Source: Pseudomonadota bacterium (GTDB lineage Bacteria > Pseudomonadota > Alphaproteobacteria > Rhizobiales > Devosiaceae). Taken from it: a stretch of DNA of 8,113 nt. Positions 1-5,972 of this stretch are shown piece by piece. A model generated the notes under the pieces. It did not search any database. It was given only the letters and a program-made list of their open reading frames with translations, and was not told the origin of the DNA. The stretch covers positions 1 through 8,113 of the forward strand of contig JAEYTN010000021.1 in the NCBI GenBank assembly GCA_023433985.1. Direction: 5' to 3'. The translations under genes and the position numbers were made by a program. The number at the start of each line of letters is the position of its first letter. The first letter of the stretch is position 1.

Positions 1-579
1 AGCGAGGCCAAGGCCGCGCTCGAGGCGCTGGTGGCGGGCCAGAAGGTGCGGCTGCGCTATGGCGGCGAGCGGCTCGACCGGCATGGCCGCAGCCTCGGGC
101 AACTGTTCGTCGCCGGCGAGCCGGAGACCTGGGTGCAGGGCAGGCTGGTGGCCGATGGCCTGGCCCGCGTCTACTCGTTTCCGGACAACCGTTCCTGCAT
201 CGCAGATTTGATGAGCGCGGAGGGGCGGGCGCGGCTCAACCGGCTTGGCATCTGGGCCGATCCCTATTATGCCGTGCGCCGGGCGGACCGTCCCTCCGAA
301 CTGAGCGGCCGCTCCGAACATTATGAGCTGGTGGAAGGGCGGGTGCTTGCGGCCGACGAAGCCGGCGGGCGCGTCTACCTCAATTTCGGTCGAACCTGGA
401 AAACGGACTTCACCGTGGTCATCGACAAGGCGGCGCTCGGCCGCTTCGGCAAGGACGGACTGGACCCGCTGAAGCTGGCGGATGCGCTGGTGCGGGTGCG
501 CGGCTGGGTGGACAACCATGACGGGCCGCGCATCGACGTGACGCATCCCGAGCAGATCGAGATTCTGGCGACGCGATGA
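1..579 (+). CDS. Thermonuclease (SNase-like) family protein, 5' truncated by window edge
   Basis: The frame is open from base 1 with no start codon I can trust, so the N-terminus lies outside the window; 192 residues are visible. Staphylococcal-nuclease-like proteins hydrolyse phosphodiester bonds in DNA or RNA on an OB-fold. The visible first part carries the family's DRHGR motif (visible residues 26-30, bases 76-90), whose last Arg corresponds to a catalytic Arg of SNase, followed by the usual WVQGRLVADGLARVYSF block (residues 44-60). The strand with the other acidic and Arg catalytic residues is off-window, so activity cannot be judged. About 100 residues follow the nuclease fold (visible residues 100-192), with a second beta-rich segment containing GRVYLNFG and VRVRGWV, perhaps another OB-like module. 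The stop overlaps the next gene's ATG (ATGA, 576-579), implying co-translation with the protease. The family call is good; the biological substrate is unknown. Confidence 0.8.
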   Translation, partial: SEAKAALEALVAGQKVRLRYGGERLDRHGRSLGQLFVAGEPETWVQGRLVADGLARVYSFPDNRSCIADLMSAEGRARLNRLGIWADPYYAVRRADRPSELSGRSEHYELVEGRVLAADEAGGRVYLNFGRTWKTDFTVVIDKAALGRFGKDGLDPLKLADALVRVRGWVDNHDGPRIDVTHPEQIEILATR

Positions 580-2045
580 CCTCGAACACCCTCAGCAAGG
601 CGATCGGCGCCTTCACCACAGCTTCGCTGTTTTCGCTGCTCGCTGCCTGCTCCAGCTTCGGGCCGGATGTGGCGGTCACACGCACCGAAGGCCAGAACGT
701 GCCGCGCGTGCAGAGCGACGACCCCGAGGAAGATGCGATCGGGGCGCGCGAGCACCCGCGCATCGTCGCCTCCTATGGCGGCATCTATTCGGACCGGCAG
801 GCCGAGATCCTGCTGGCGCGGATCGTCGGCCGACTGCTCGCGGCGGCGGATCAGCCGAACCAGCCCTTTACCGTCACCATTCTCGATACCGCCGAGGTGA
901 ACGCCTTCGCGTTGCCGGGAGGCTATGTCTACGTGACGCGCGGCTTGCTGGCGCTCGCCTCCGACACCTCCGAGATCGCGGCGGTGCTGGCGCACGAGAT
1001 CGCGCATGTGACTCTCAAGCACGCCCGCGCCCGCACCAACAAGCAGCGCGAGAGCGAGATCGTCGACAAGGTCGTGTCCGGCGTGTTCGGCGCCAATCTC
1101 GACACGGACCAGACGGCGAACCGCAACAAGATGCAGCTCGCGGCCTTCAGTCAGGCGCAGGAACTCGCGGCCGACAAGGAAGGCATCATGACCGCAGGCA
1201 AGGCGGGCTACGATCCGCATGCGGCCGCCCGCTTCCTCGGCGCCATGGGCCGGTTCGCGCATTTCAGCCAGGGCGATGTCGACCAGGCCGACGACTTCCT
1301 GAGCTCGCATCCCTCGACGCCCGACCGTATCCAGAAGGCGATCGAATCGGCGCGCGCCTTCTTCGGGGCGCCGGGCCTGGGCGAAACCGACCGCGACGGC
1401 TACCTCGCCGGCATTGACGGGCTCGCCTTCGGCGACAGCCCGAGCCAGGGCGCGGTGGTGGGGCAGCGCTACGTCAACCCCAGCCTCAAGTTCACCTTCA
1501 GCGTGCCCTCGAACTATGCCCTGCAGATTTCCAAGGGCGCGGTGGTCGGTGTCGCCGGCGACGGCGAGGCGGTGCGCTTCGACAGCGCCGAAGTGCCTGC
1601 GAACATGGGGCTCGAGGACTACCTCAAGTCGGGCTGGATCGCCGGCCTGCAGCCCGCATCGGTGCGGCGCGAGAGCGCCAACGGCTTCGACATGGCCTCG
1701 GGCGTGGCGGTGACGCCGCAGTGGAACTTCCGCGTCGCGGTGGTGCGGCACCAGGCACGGGTCTACCGCTTCATCTTCGCTGCCAAGTTCGACAGCCCCG
1801 GCTTCGCCAAGGCGGCGAACGAGACGCTGAAGAGTTTCCGCACCGCGTCGCAGCGCGACCTCAGCTCGGTGAAGCACCTGGTGATCCGCACGGTCACCGC
1901 GGGCAGCGTCGACACCGCGGACTCGCTCGCCCGCAAGATGACCGGCCTCAGCCGCGGCACGGACCTGTTCTACATCCTCAACAACCTTTACCCGGGCGAC
2001 ACCCTGACGACGGGGCAGAAGTACAAGGTCGTCGCGGTGGAGTAG
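576..2045 (+). CDS. M48-family zinc metalloprotease, predicted lipoprotein
   Basis: This 489-residue protein is a predicted Zn-dependent endopeptidase of the cell envelope. Residues 1-25 form a lipoprotein signal: Lys8, a hydrophobic stretch and the lipobox LAAC with Cys25 as the lipidation site, so it is probably anchored facing the periplasm. The zinc motif HEIAH is at 140-144 (bases 993-1007) with the third ligand Glu196 in ELAAD (196-200), and the SHPSTPDR signature follows; these are hallmarks of bacterial M48 proteases of the BepA/LoiP type, which act in outer-membrane protein quality control. The last 200 residues are a separate region, ending in a LysM-like segment (about 437-489: IRTVTAGSVDTADSLARKM, then LNNLYPGDTL and GQKYKVV). 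No TPR repeats are evident, unlike BepA. It overlaps the upstream nuclease by ATGA and has only a weak Shine-Dalgarno, so translation is probably coupled. All catalytic residues are present. The exact orthologue name is uncertain. Confidence 0.92.
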   Translation: MTSNTLSKAIGAFTTASLFSLLAACSSFGPDVAVTRTEGQNVPRVQSDDPEEDAIGAREHPRIVASYGGIYSDRQAEILLARIVGRLLAAADQPNQPFTVTILDTAEVNAFALPGGYVYVTRGLLALASDTSEIAAVLAHEIAHVTLKHARARTNKQRESEIVDKVVSGVFGANLDTDQTANRNKMQLAAFSQAQELAADKEGIMTAGKAGYDPHAAARFLGAMGRFAHFSQGDVDQADDFLSSHPSTPDRIQKAIESARAFFGAPGLGETDRDGYLAGIDGLAFGDSPSQGAVVGQRYVNPSLKFTFSVPSNYALQISKGAVVGVAGDGEAVRFDSAEVPANMGLEDYLKSGWIAGLQPASVRRESANGFDMASGVAVTPQWNFRVAVVRHQARVYRFIFAAKFDSPGFAKAANETLKSFRTASQRDLSSVKHLVIRTVTAGSVDTADSLARKMTGLSRGTDLFYILNNLYPGDTLTTGQKYKVVAVE

Positions 2046-2049
2046 CGCG

Positions 2050-2069
2050 GGCTCAGGTTCGCCTGAGCC
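2050..2069. terminator. Hairpin with TTCG loop at convergent gene ends
   Basis: GGCTCAGG (2050-2057), loop TTCG and CCTGAGCC (2062-2069) form a perfect 8-bp stem with a four-base loop. It lies five bases after the M48 stop and contains the stop codon of the NUDIX gene on the other strand. Neither side has a clear T-tract, so it may be a weak bidirectional terminator or a 3'-end stabiliser rather than a classical intrinsic terminator. Confidence 0.6.
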
Positions 2070-2472
2070 AGGCCGGCAGGATTTCGTCGCGGGTCAGCAC
2101 CGCCAGGCGGATGTCGCCCGGTGCGGCGGGGTCGATCCAGCGCAGTTCCTCGATCTCGGCCTGCGGGGCGACATTGCCGCGCACGTGCAGGACGTAGACT
2201 TCGGCTACCACCAGCGCGTCGAGCTCATTCGCCGCCGGGGCGGTGAAGCGGCCGAGATAGGCGGGGTCGGCGGCAGGGGGCTGGGCGAAGCGCAGTTCCT
2301 CGCAGAGCTCGCGCCGAAGCGCGACCTCCGGTGCCTCGCCCGGCTCCAGCTTGCCGCCGGGCTGCATGAAAGCGGTGGTGCCGCGCTTGCGGACCACCAG
2401 CGTCATGCCGTCGTCGCGGACGAGCAGGGCGGCAGCGATGTGGATCAGCCGGTGGGAATCGGGGACGGTCAT
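2053..2472 (-). CDS. NUDIX hydrolase
   Basis: This 139-residue single-domain Nudix protein hydrolyses a nucleoside diphosphate linked to another moiety; the substrate cannot be told from sequence. The Nudix box GX5EX7REUXEEXGU is present at residues 40-62: Gly40, Glu46, Arg54-Glu55-Leu56 and Glu58-Glu59, which bind the metals. Position 61, usually Gly, is Arg. The N-terminal strand (HIAAALLVRDDG) and the FMQPGGKLEPGE entry to the box are typical of MutT-like members, so cleaning of oxidised nucleotides is possible but unproven. The length matches minimal Nudix enzymes. The gene starts 15 bp after the DUF2177 stop on the same strand and is probably co-transcribed with it. It ends convergently against the M48 gene, its stop codon lying inside the shared hairpin. 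Confidence 0.9.
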   Translation of the reverse strand: MTVPDSHRLIHIAAALLVRDDGMTLVVRKRGTTAFMQPGGKLEPGEAPEVALRRELCEELRFAQPPAADPAYLGRFTAPAANELDALVVAEVYVLHVRGNVAPQAEIEELRWIDPAAPGDIRLAVLTRDEILPAWLRRT

Positions 2473-2487
2473 GTCCCCGACCTTGCC

Positions 2488-2898
2488 TCAGGCGGCAGGC
2501 GACAACCAGCCGGCGACGAAATAGCCGGCCGTCGCGGTGACGGCGGTGAGCACCGTTCCCCAGGCGACGTCGATCAGGCTCAGCGAGACCGGCCAGTTGC
2601 GCAGGGTCGAGAGGTTGGTGAAGTCGTAGGTGCCGTAGGCGACGAGGCCGAGCAGGGCCCCCGCGCCGAGCGCCATCAGCCAGCTGCCCTGGCCGTGTGC
2701 CGGCAATACCGCGAACACGACCACGCCCACCACGTAGAGCAGGTAGAAGACGCCGGCCACCCAGAGGTTCGGCGGGTCGGCCAGGAGTTCGCCGAGCGCG
2801 GGCTTGTAGACGCGCGGCACCATGGTGGTGAGCCAGATCACGTCCAGCACCAGCATGGCGGCGGCCGAACCGAGATAGGCGGCGATGAATGGCGGCAT
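2488..2898 (-). CDS. DUF2177 family integral membrane protein
   Basis: This 136-residue protein has about four hydrophobic helices (roughly residues 4-26, 47-65, 73-90 and 106-130). It carries the DUF2177 signature YGTYDFTNLSTLRNW (88-102), Asp19 within the first helix (LDVIW) and a C-terminal SLIDVAWGT segment. Its function is unknown; related genes often sit in lipid-modification or envelope clusters. The frame is open further upstream to 2988, but I choose the ATG at 2898 because GGAG lies about eight bases before it and the sequence from MPPFIAAYLG matches the usual start of the family. It is the first gene of a two-gene unit with the NUDIX hydrolase and is divergent from the FAD oxidoreductase across a 139-bp region. 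An inverted repeat abuts and overlaps its Shine-Dalgarno. Confidence 0.85.
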   Translation of the reverse strand: MPPFIAAYLGSAAAMLVLDVIWLTTMVPRVYKPALGELLADPPNLWVAGVFYLLYVVGVVVFAVLPAHGQGSWLMALGAGALLGLVAYGTYDFTNLSTLRNWPVSLSLIDVAWGTVLTAVTATAGYFVAGWLSPAA

Positions 2899-3037
2899 TG
2901 GCGGGTCTCCGTTGTTCGGCCGAAGCAACGGGGGACGAGCCGCCGCTGTTTCACGCGCCATGAACATTTCGGCCCTCGCCTGAAACAATCTTGCGCCGCA
3001 GCCCGTAGCTGCCCCCGAACAACAGCGGGGAAGTGCG
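2899..3037. promoter_or_regulatory. Divergent intergenic region between DUF2177 and the FAD oxidoreductase genes
   Basis: Promoters for both divergent transcripts should lie in these 139 bp, but I find no convincing sigma-70, RpoH, or RpoE-type (TGATC/TAAGA-like) pair. The region does hold several inverted repeats. One is at 2909-2931. TGTTTCA (2947-2953), TGAACA (2961-2966) and TGAAACA (2981-2987) form an inverted set. CCCC (3013-3016) can pair with GGGG (3027-3030) around CGAACAACAG-like sequence just before the TTG start at 3038. The 9-mer CCGAACAAC occurs in sense in both leaders, close to each Shine-Dalgarno. Confidence 0.5.
2909..2931 (-). promoter_or_regulatory. Inverted repeat overlapping the DUF2177 ribosome-binding site
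   Basis: CCGTTG pairs with CAACGG, and TTC pairs with GAA around a GGCC loop, with one bulged base. In the DUF2177 transcript the 3' arm ends in CAACGG and shares two to three bases with the GGAG Shine-Dalgarno, so folding could limit ribosome access. It could equally be a DNA operator. The pairing is visible; the function is inference. Confidence 0.4.
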
Positions 3038-4375
3038 TTGCGACAGGTTGCGGATCGAAGTGCCGGCGGGCGGCGGATTGCGGTGGTGGGGGCTGGTATC
3101 GCCGGGCTCTCGGCTGCGTGGCTGTTGAGCCGGCGGCACGAAGTGGTGCTCTACGAGAAGAACAGCTGGCTCGGCGGGCATGCCAACACCGTCGATGTCG
3201 AGTGTCCCGAGGGCAAGGTCCCGGTCGATACGGGCTTCATTGTCTTCAACCCGCGCAACTATCCCAACTTCACCGCGATGCTGGAGCACCTCGATGTGCC
3301 GAGCATCGATGCCGACATGTCGCTGGGCGTCTCGGTCGACGATGGGCGGCTGGAGTACAGCTCGCTGCCGCGCGGCCTGTTCGGGCAGCCTGGCAACGCT
3401 TTCCGCTGGCGGTTCTGGCGCATGCTGGCCGACATCCTGCGCTTCTACGAGGAAACCAACCGCCTCGACGAGACAAAGGTCGACGGCGTCACGCTGGGAG
3501 ATTTCCTTGCCGAGCGCCGCTACGGCGAAGCGCTGATCGAGGAACACGTGCTGCCGATGTGCGCGGCGATCTGGTCGACCACGGCGCGGCAGATCCGCGA
3601 CTATCCGATGCGGTCGTTCCTGCGCTTCTTTTCGAGCCACGGGCTGCTGCAGGTCGTCAACCGGCCGCAGTGGCGCACCGTCGCGGGGGGCAGCCGCGCC
3701 TATGTCGATGCCTTGCGGGCGGAAATGGCGGGCGGGGTGCGTATCCGTTCGGCGGCGACGCGCATTACCCGCGCCGGCGGGCTGGTGGTGATCGACGACG
3801 CGGCGGGGCAGCTCGACACCTTCACCGACGTGGTGATCGCGGCGCATGCCGACGAAGCACTGGGTCTCCTTGCCGACCCTTCCGCGAACGAGCGGCAGGT
3901 GCTCGGCGCTTTCCAGTACACCGACAATCTCGCGGTGCTGCACGATGACCGGGCGCTGATGCCGAAGCGGCGCGCCACGTGGGGCAGCTGGAATTACCTC
4001 GGGGCGCGCGGCGACGATGGCGGCACGCCACTGTGCGTCAGTTACTGGATGAACCGGCTGCAATCGCTGCCGACGCGCCGGCAGCTGTTCGTGACGCTCA
4101 ACCCGGTGCGGCCCCCGCGGCACACGATCGCCGCGTTCGAGTACACCCACCCACTGTTCGATGCCACGGCGCTCGGGGCACAGGATCGCCTGCACGAGTT
4201 GCAGGGCGAGCGCAACACCTGGTTCTGCGGCAGCTATTTCGGCTACGGCTTCCACGAAGATGCGCTGCAGTCCGGGATCGCCGTCGCCGAGGCGCTGGGT
4301 GCGCCGGCGCCGTGGAGCAGCCGTCCGAGCCGCATCGCGGCGGCCGTCCCGCGCGTTGCGGAGCCGGCCGAATGA
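3038..4375 (+). CDS. FAD-dependent oxidoreductase (flavin amine-oxidase-like, lipid-modification cluster type)
   Basis: This 445-residue flavoprotein has a Rossmann dinucleotide motif VVGAGIAGLSAA (16-27; Gly18, Gly20, Gly23), an acidic Glu40 at the end of the second strand, LGGHANT (45-51), DTGFIVFN (64-71), and a C-terminal FAD segment with WFCGSYFGYGFHEDALQSG (395-413). This is the family found next to DUF1365 and cyclopropane-fatty-acid-synthase-like genes, related to the N-terminal oxidase domain of plant cyclopropane synthases; a role in oxidising or desaturating membrane acyl chains is likely, but the substrate is unknown. The start is TTG at 3038: it is the only start codon between the in-frame stop at 2981 and the Rossmann motif, and GGGGA lies about seven bases before it. 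It heads a three-gene operon with ATGA overlaps. It has no signal peptide and is probably cytosolic or membrane-peripheral. Confidence 0.9.
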   Translation: MRQVADRSAGGRRIAVVGAGIAGLSAAWLLSRRHEVVLYEKNSWLGGHANTVDVECPEGKVPVDTGFIVFNPRNYPNFTAMLEHLDVPSIDADMSLGVSVDDGRLEYSSLPRGLFGQPGNAFRWRFWRMLADILRFYEETNRLDETKVDGVTLGDFLAERRYGEALIEEHVLPMCAAIWSTTARQIRDYPMRSFLRFFSSHGLLQVVNRPQWRTVAGGSRAYVDALRAEMAGGVRIRSAATRITRAGGLVVIDDAAGQLDTFTDVVIAAHADEALGLLADPSANERQVLGAFQYTDNLAVLHDDRALMPKRRATWGSWNYLGARGDDGGTPLCVSYWMNRLQSLPTRRQLFVTLNPVRPPRHTIAAFEYTHPLFDATALGAQDRLHELQGERNTWFCGSYFGYGFHEDALQSGIAVAEALGAPAPWSSRPSRIAAAVPRVAEPAE

Positions 4376-4376
4376 G
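4363..4376 (+). repeat. 14-bp direct repeat at gene junction, copy 1
   Basis: GCCGGCCGAATGAG spans the stop of the FAD oxidoreductase and the start of DUF1365. An identical 14-mer recurs at 5145-5158 at the next junction. Both upstream proteins therefore end in Pro-Ala-Glu. Confidence 0.9.
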
Positions 4377-5157
4377 GTCGGCGATCTATGCCGGCACCGT
4401 GGTGCACAGCCGGCTGCGGCCGAAGCGGCATCGGCTCAGCTACCGGGTGTTCTCGCTGCTGCTCGACCTCGACGAGGTCGAAAGGCTGAAGAGCAGGGTG
4501 CTCCGCGTCGAACGGCCGGGGCTGCTGAGTTTCCGCGCCTCGGACCACGGCGATGGGGTGACGCCCTTGCGCGAGTGGGCGGCGCGGCTCCTTGCCGAGG
4601 CGGGGATCGACTGGGACGGCGGACGGATCGAACTGCTCTGCTATCCGCGGATGCTGGGCTTCGTGTTCAACCCGCTGACGGTGTGGTTCTGCCATGCGCG
4701 GTCGGGGGAGCTGCGCGCCATCCTCTACGAGGTGCACAACACGCATGGCGAGCGGCATACCTATGTGCTGCCGGCGCGGGTGATCGGCGGGGAGGTGCGG
4801 CACGTGGCATCGAAGGCGTTCTTCGTGTCGCCGTTCATGCCGCCCGAGTGCCTCTATCGATTCCGCATCGTGCCGGCGGGGGACGAGGTCCTGGTGTCGA
4901 TCCACGAGCACGATCCGGATGGCTTGCTGCTTGCTGCCTCCTTCTCGGGCAAGCGCGACCCGCTGACCGACCGGGCGTTGCTCGGCCTGCTGTTTCGCTA
5001 CCCGCTGATGACGCTGAAGGTGGTGGCCGGCATCCACTGGGAGGCGGCGATGCTGCTGGCAAAGGGCTTCCGCATCTTCGACCACAGGCCCGCCCGGCGA
5101 CGCATCGACCACAGCGTGCCCCAGAGCGAGCCGAAGGCCGGGGTGCCGGCCGAATGA
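4372..5157 (+). CDS. DUF1365 family protein
   Basis: This 261-residue protein shows the full DUF1365 pattern: SAIYAGTVVHSRLRP (3-17) with RLSYRVFSLLLDLDEV (21-36), CYPRMLGFVFNPLTVWF (90-106), YEVHNTHGERHTYV (119-132), ASKAFFVSPF (146-155), and a C-terminal FRYPLMTLKVVAGIHWEAAMLLAKG block (208-232). Its biochemical function is not established. The family travels with the FAD oxidoreductase and a CFA-synthase-like methyltransferase, and is thought to act in acyl-chain modification. The start is the ATG at 4372, overlapping the previous stop by ATGA; the frame is open further upstream, but that part is out of frame with the real upstream gene and does not resemble the family. The length is typical. 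The next gene starts inside its stop codon, which leaves no room for the usual methyltransferase partner. Confidence 0.93.
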   Translation: MRSAIYAGTVVHSRLRPKRHRLSYRVFSLLLDLDEVERLKSRVLRVERPGLLSFRASDHGDGVTPLREWAARLLAEAGIDWDGGRIELLCYPRMLGFVFNPLTVWFCHARSGELRAILYEVHNTHGERHTYVLPARVIGGEVRHVASKAFFVSPFMPPECLYRFRIVPAGDEVLVSIHEHDPDGLLLAASFSGKRDPLTDRALLGLLFRYPLMTLKVVAGIHWEAAMLLAKGFRIFDHRPARRRIDHSVPQSEPKAGVPAE

Positions 5158-5158
5158 G
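5145..5158 (+). repeat. 14-bp direct repeat at gene junction, copy 2
   Basis: GCCGGCCGAATGAG, identical to 4363-4376, spans the stop of DUF1365 and the start of DUF1295. The spacing between copies is exactly the length of the DUF1365 overlap unit (782 bp). Confidence 0.9.
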
Positions 5159-5939
5159 CACCGTCCTTGCCGTCATCCTGCTGGCGCTGCTCTGCGCCGG
5201 CGCCATGGCCCTGGCGTGGCGGGTGGTCATCGCCACCGGCAATTCGGGCTGGACCGACGCGTTCTGGAGCCTGACCGTCGGGGCGGTGGGCGTGATCGCG
5301 GCGCTGGGCCCGATCGAAGGAGTGGAGAACACGCCACGCAATTGGCTCGTGGCCGCGATCGTCGCCGTGTGGTCGCTCCGGCTCGGCCTGCACATCGTGC
5401 GGCGGACGCTCCGGGGCAAGGACGATCCGCGCTATGCCGAGCTGAAGCGCGGCTGGGGAGCTCGCTACAAGCCGCAGCTCTTCATCTTCCTGCAGATCCA
5501 GGCGGTGGTGGCGCTGGTGCTGGCCATCGCGGTGATGGCGGTGGCGCACAACCCCGCGCCACTCGGGCCGGGCGATGCGCTGGGCGTGCTGATCGCAGCG
5601 TTGGCGATCGGCGGGGAGGCGGTCGCCGATGCGCAGCTCACCCGCTTTGCCCGCAATCCGGCCAACGCGGGCAAGGTGTGCGATATCGGGCTCTGGGCCT
5701 GGTCGCGACACCCGAACTACTTCTTCGAGTTCGCCTACTGGCTGGCGCTGGTGCCGATCGGCAGCGGCCATGCGTGGGGCTGGGTGGCGATCGCCGCGCC
5801 GGTGATGATGTTCGTGCTGCTACGCTACGTATCCGGGGTGCCGCCGCTCGAGGCGCACATGCTGCGCTCGCGCGGCGCGGCGTTTGCTGCGTACCAGCAG
5901 CTTGTGCCGGCCCTCTTCCCGCGGCCGCCGCGGCAATAG
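5154..5939 (+). CDS. DUF1295 family integral membrane protein (steroid 5-alpha-reductase-like fold)
   Basis: This 261-residue polytopic membrane protein has hydrophobic segments at roughly 2-26, 37-52, 63-80, 109-131, 141-158, 187-203 and 207-224. The hallmark GLWAWSRHPNYFFE (179-192) precedes a late helix and the PPLEAHMLRSRGAAFAAYQ tail (229-248). This C-terminal motif relates DUF1295 to steroid 5-alpha-reductases and isoprenylcysteine methyltransferases, which bind NADPH or SAM through a similar region; the reaction here is unknown, but a membrane-lipid reductase or similar is plausible. The start is the ATG at 5154, overlapping the DUF1365 stop by ATGA, and it gives a proper N-terminal helix. 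It is the last gene of the three-gene operon and is followed four bases later by a strong bidirectional terminator. Confidence 0.92.
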   Translation: MSTVLAVILLALLCAGAMALAWRVVIATGNSGWTDAFWSLTVGAVGVIAALGPIEGVENTPRNWLVAAIVAVWSLRLGLHIVRRTLRGKDDPRYAELKRGWGARYKPQLFIFLQIQAVVALVLAIAVMAVAHNPAPLGPGDALGVLIAALAIGGEAVADAQLTRFARNPANAGKVCDIGLWAWSRHPNYFFEFAYWLALVPIGSGHAWGWVAIAAPVMMFVLLRYVSGVPPLEAHMLRSRGAAFAAYQQLVPALFPRPPRQ

Positions 5940-5942
5940 CAA

Positions 5943-5966
5943 AGGGCCGGTCTTGCGACCGGCCCT
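5943..5966. terminator. Bidirectional intrinsic terminator between DUF1295 and msrB
   Basis: AGGGCCGGTC (5943-5952), loop TTGC and GACCGGCCCT (5957-5966) form a perfect 10-bp GC-rich stem. On the minus strand it is followed by TTTGCTATT-like sequence, and on the plus strand by a short CCTGTCTT. It lies between convergent genes, so it probably stops both transcripts. Confidence 0.85.
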
Positions 5967-5972
5967 CCTGTC

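Noticed and set aside
375..1877. A 500-codon open frame on the minus strand opposite the M48 gene
   Set aside because: It is an antisense shadow in GC-rich DNA: the protein is rich in Arg, Ala, His and Gly with no recognisable domain, while the plus strand encodes a protease with intact catalytic motifs.
2960..2983. Seven-codon plus-strand ORF in the divergent region
   Set aside because: It has no ribosome-binding site and is too short to separate from chance.
3016..3041. EcfG-type general-stress promoter (GGAAC-N16/17-CGTT)
   Set aside because: CGAAC followed by CGTT at 15-bp spacing has a mismatch in the -35, the wrong spacing, and would place the -10 on the start codon of the gene.
2185..3948. 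A 587-codon plus-strand open frame
   Set aside because: It crosses two minus-strand genes and the divergent intergenic region, then runs out of frame through the FAD oxidoreductase. Its composition is low-complexity Arg/Ala/Gly.
2951..4255. A 434-codon minus-strand open frame opposite the FAD oxidoreductase
   Set aside because: It is an antisense shadow with no domain, overlapping a clear flavoprotein.
4161..5153. N-terminal extension of the DUF1295 frame
   Set aside because: The frame is open upstream, but the translated extension is Arg/Ala/Gly-rich shadow of DUF1365. The ATG at 5154 gives the proper first membrane helix and an ATGA overlap.
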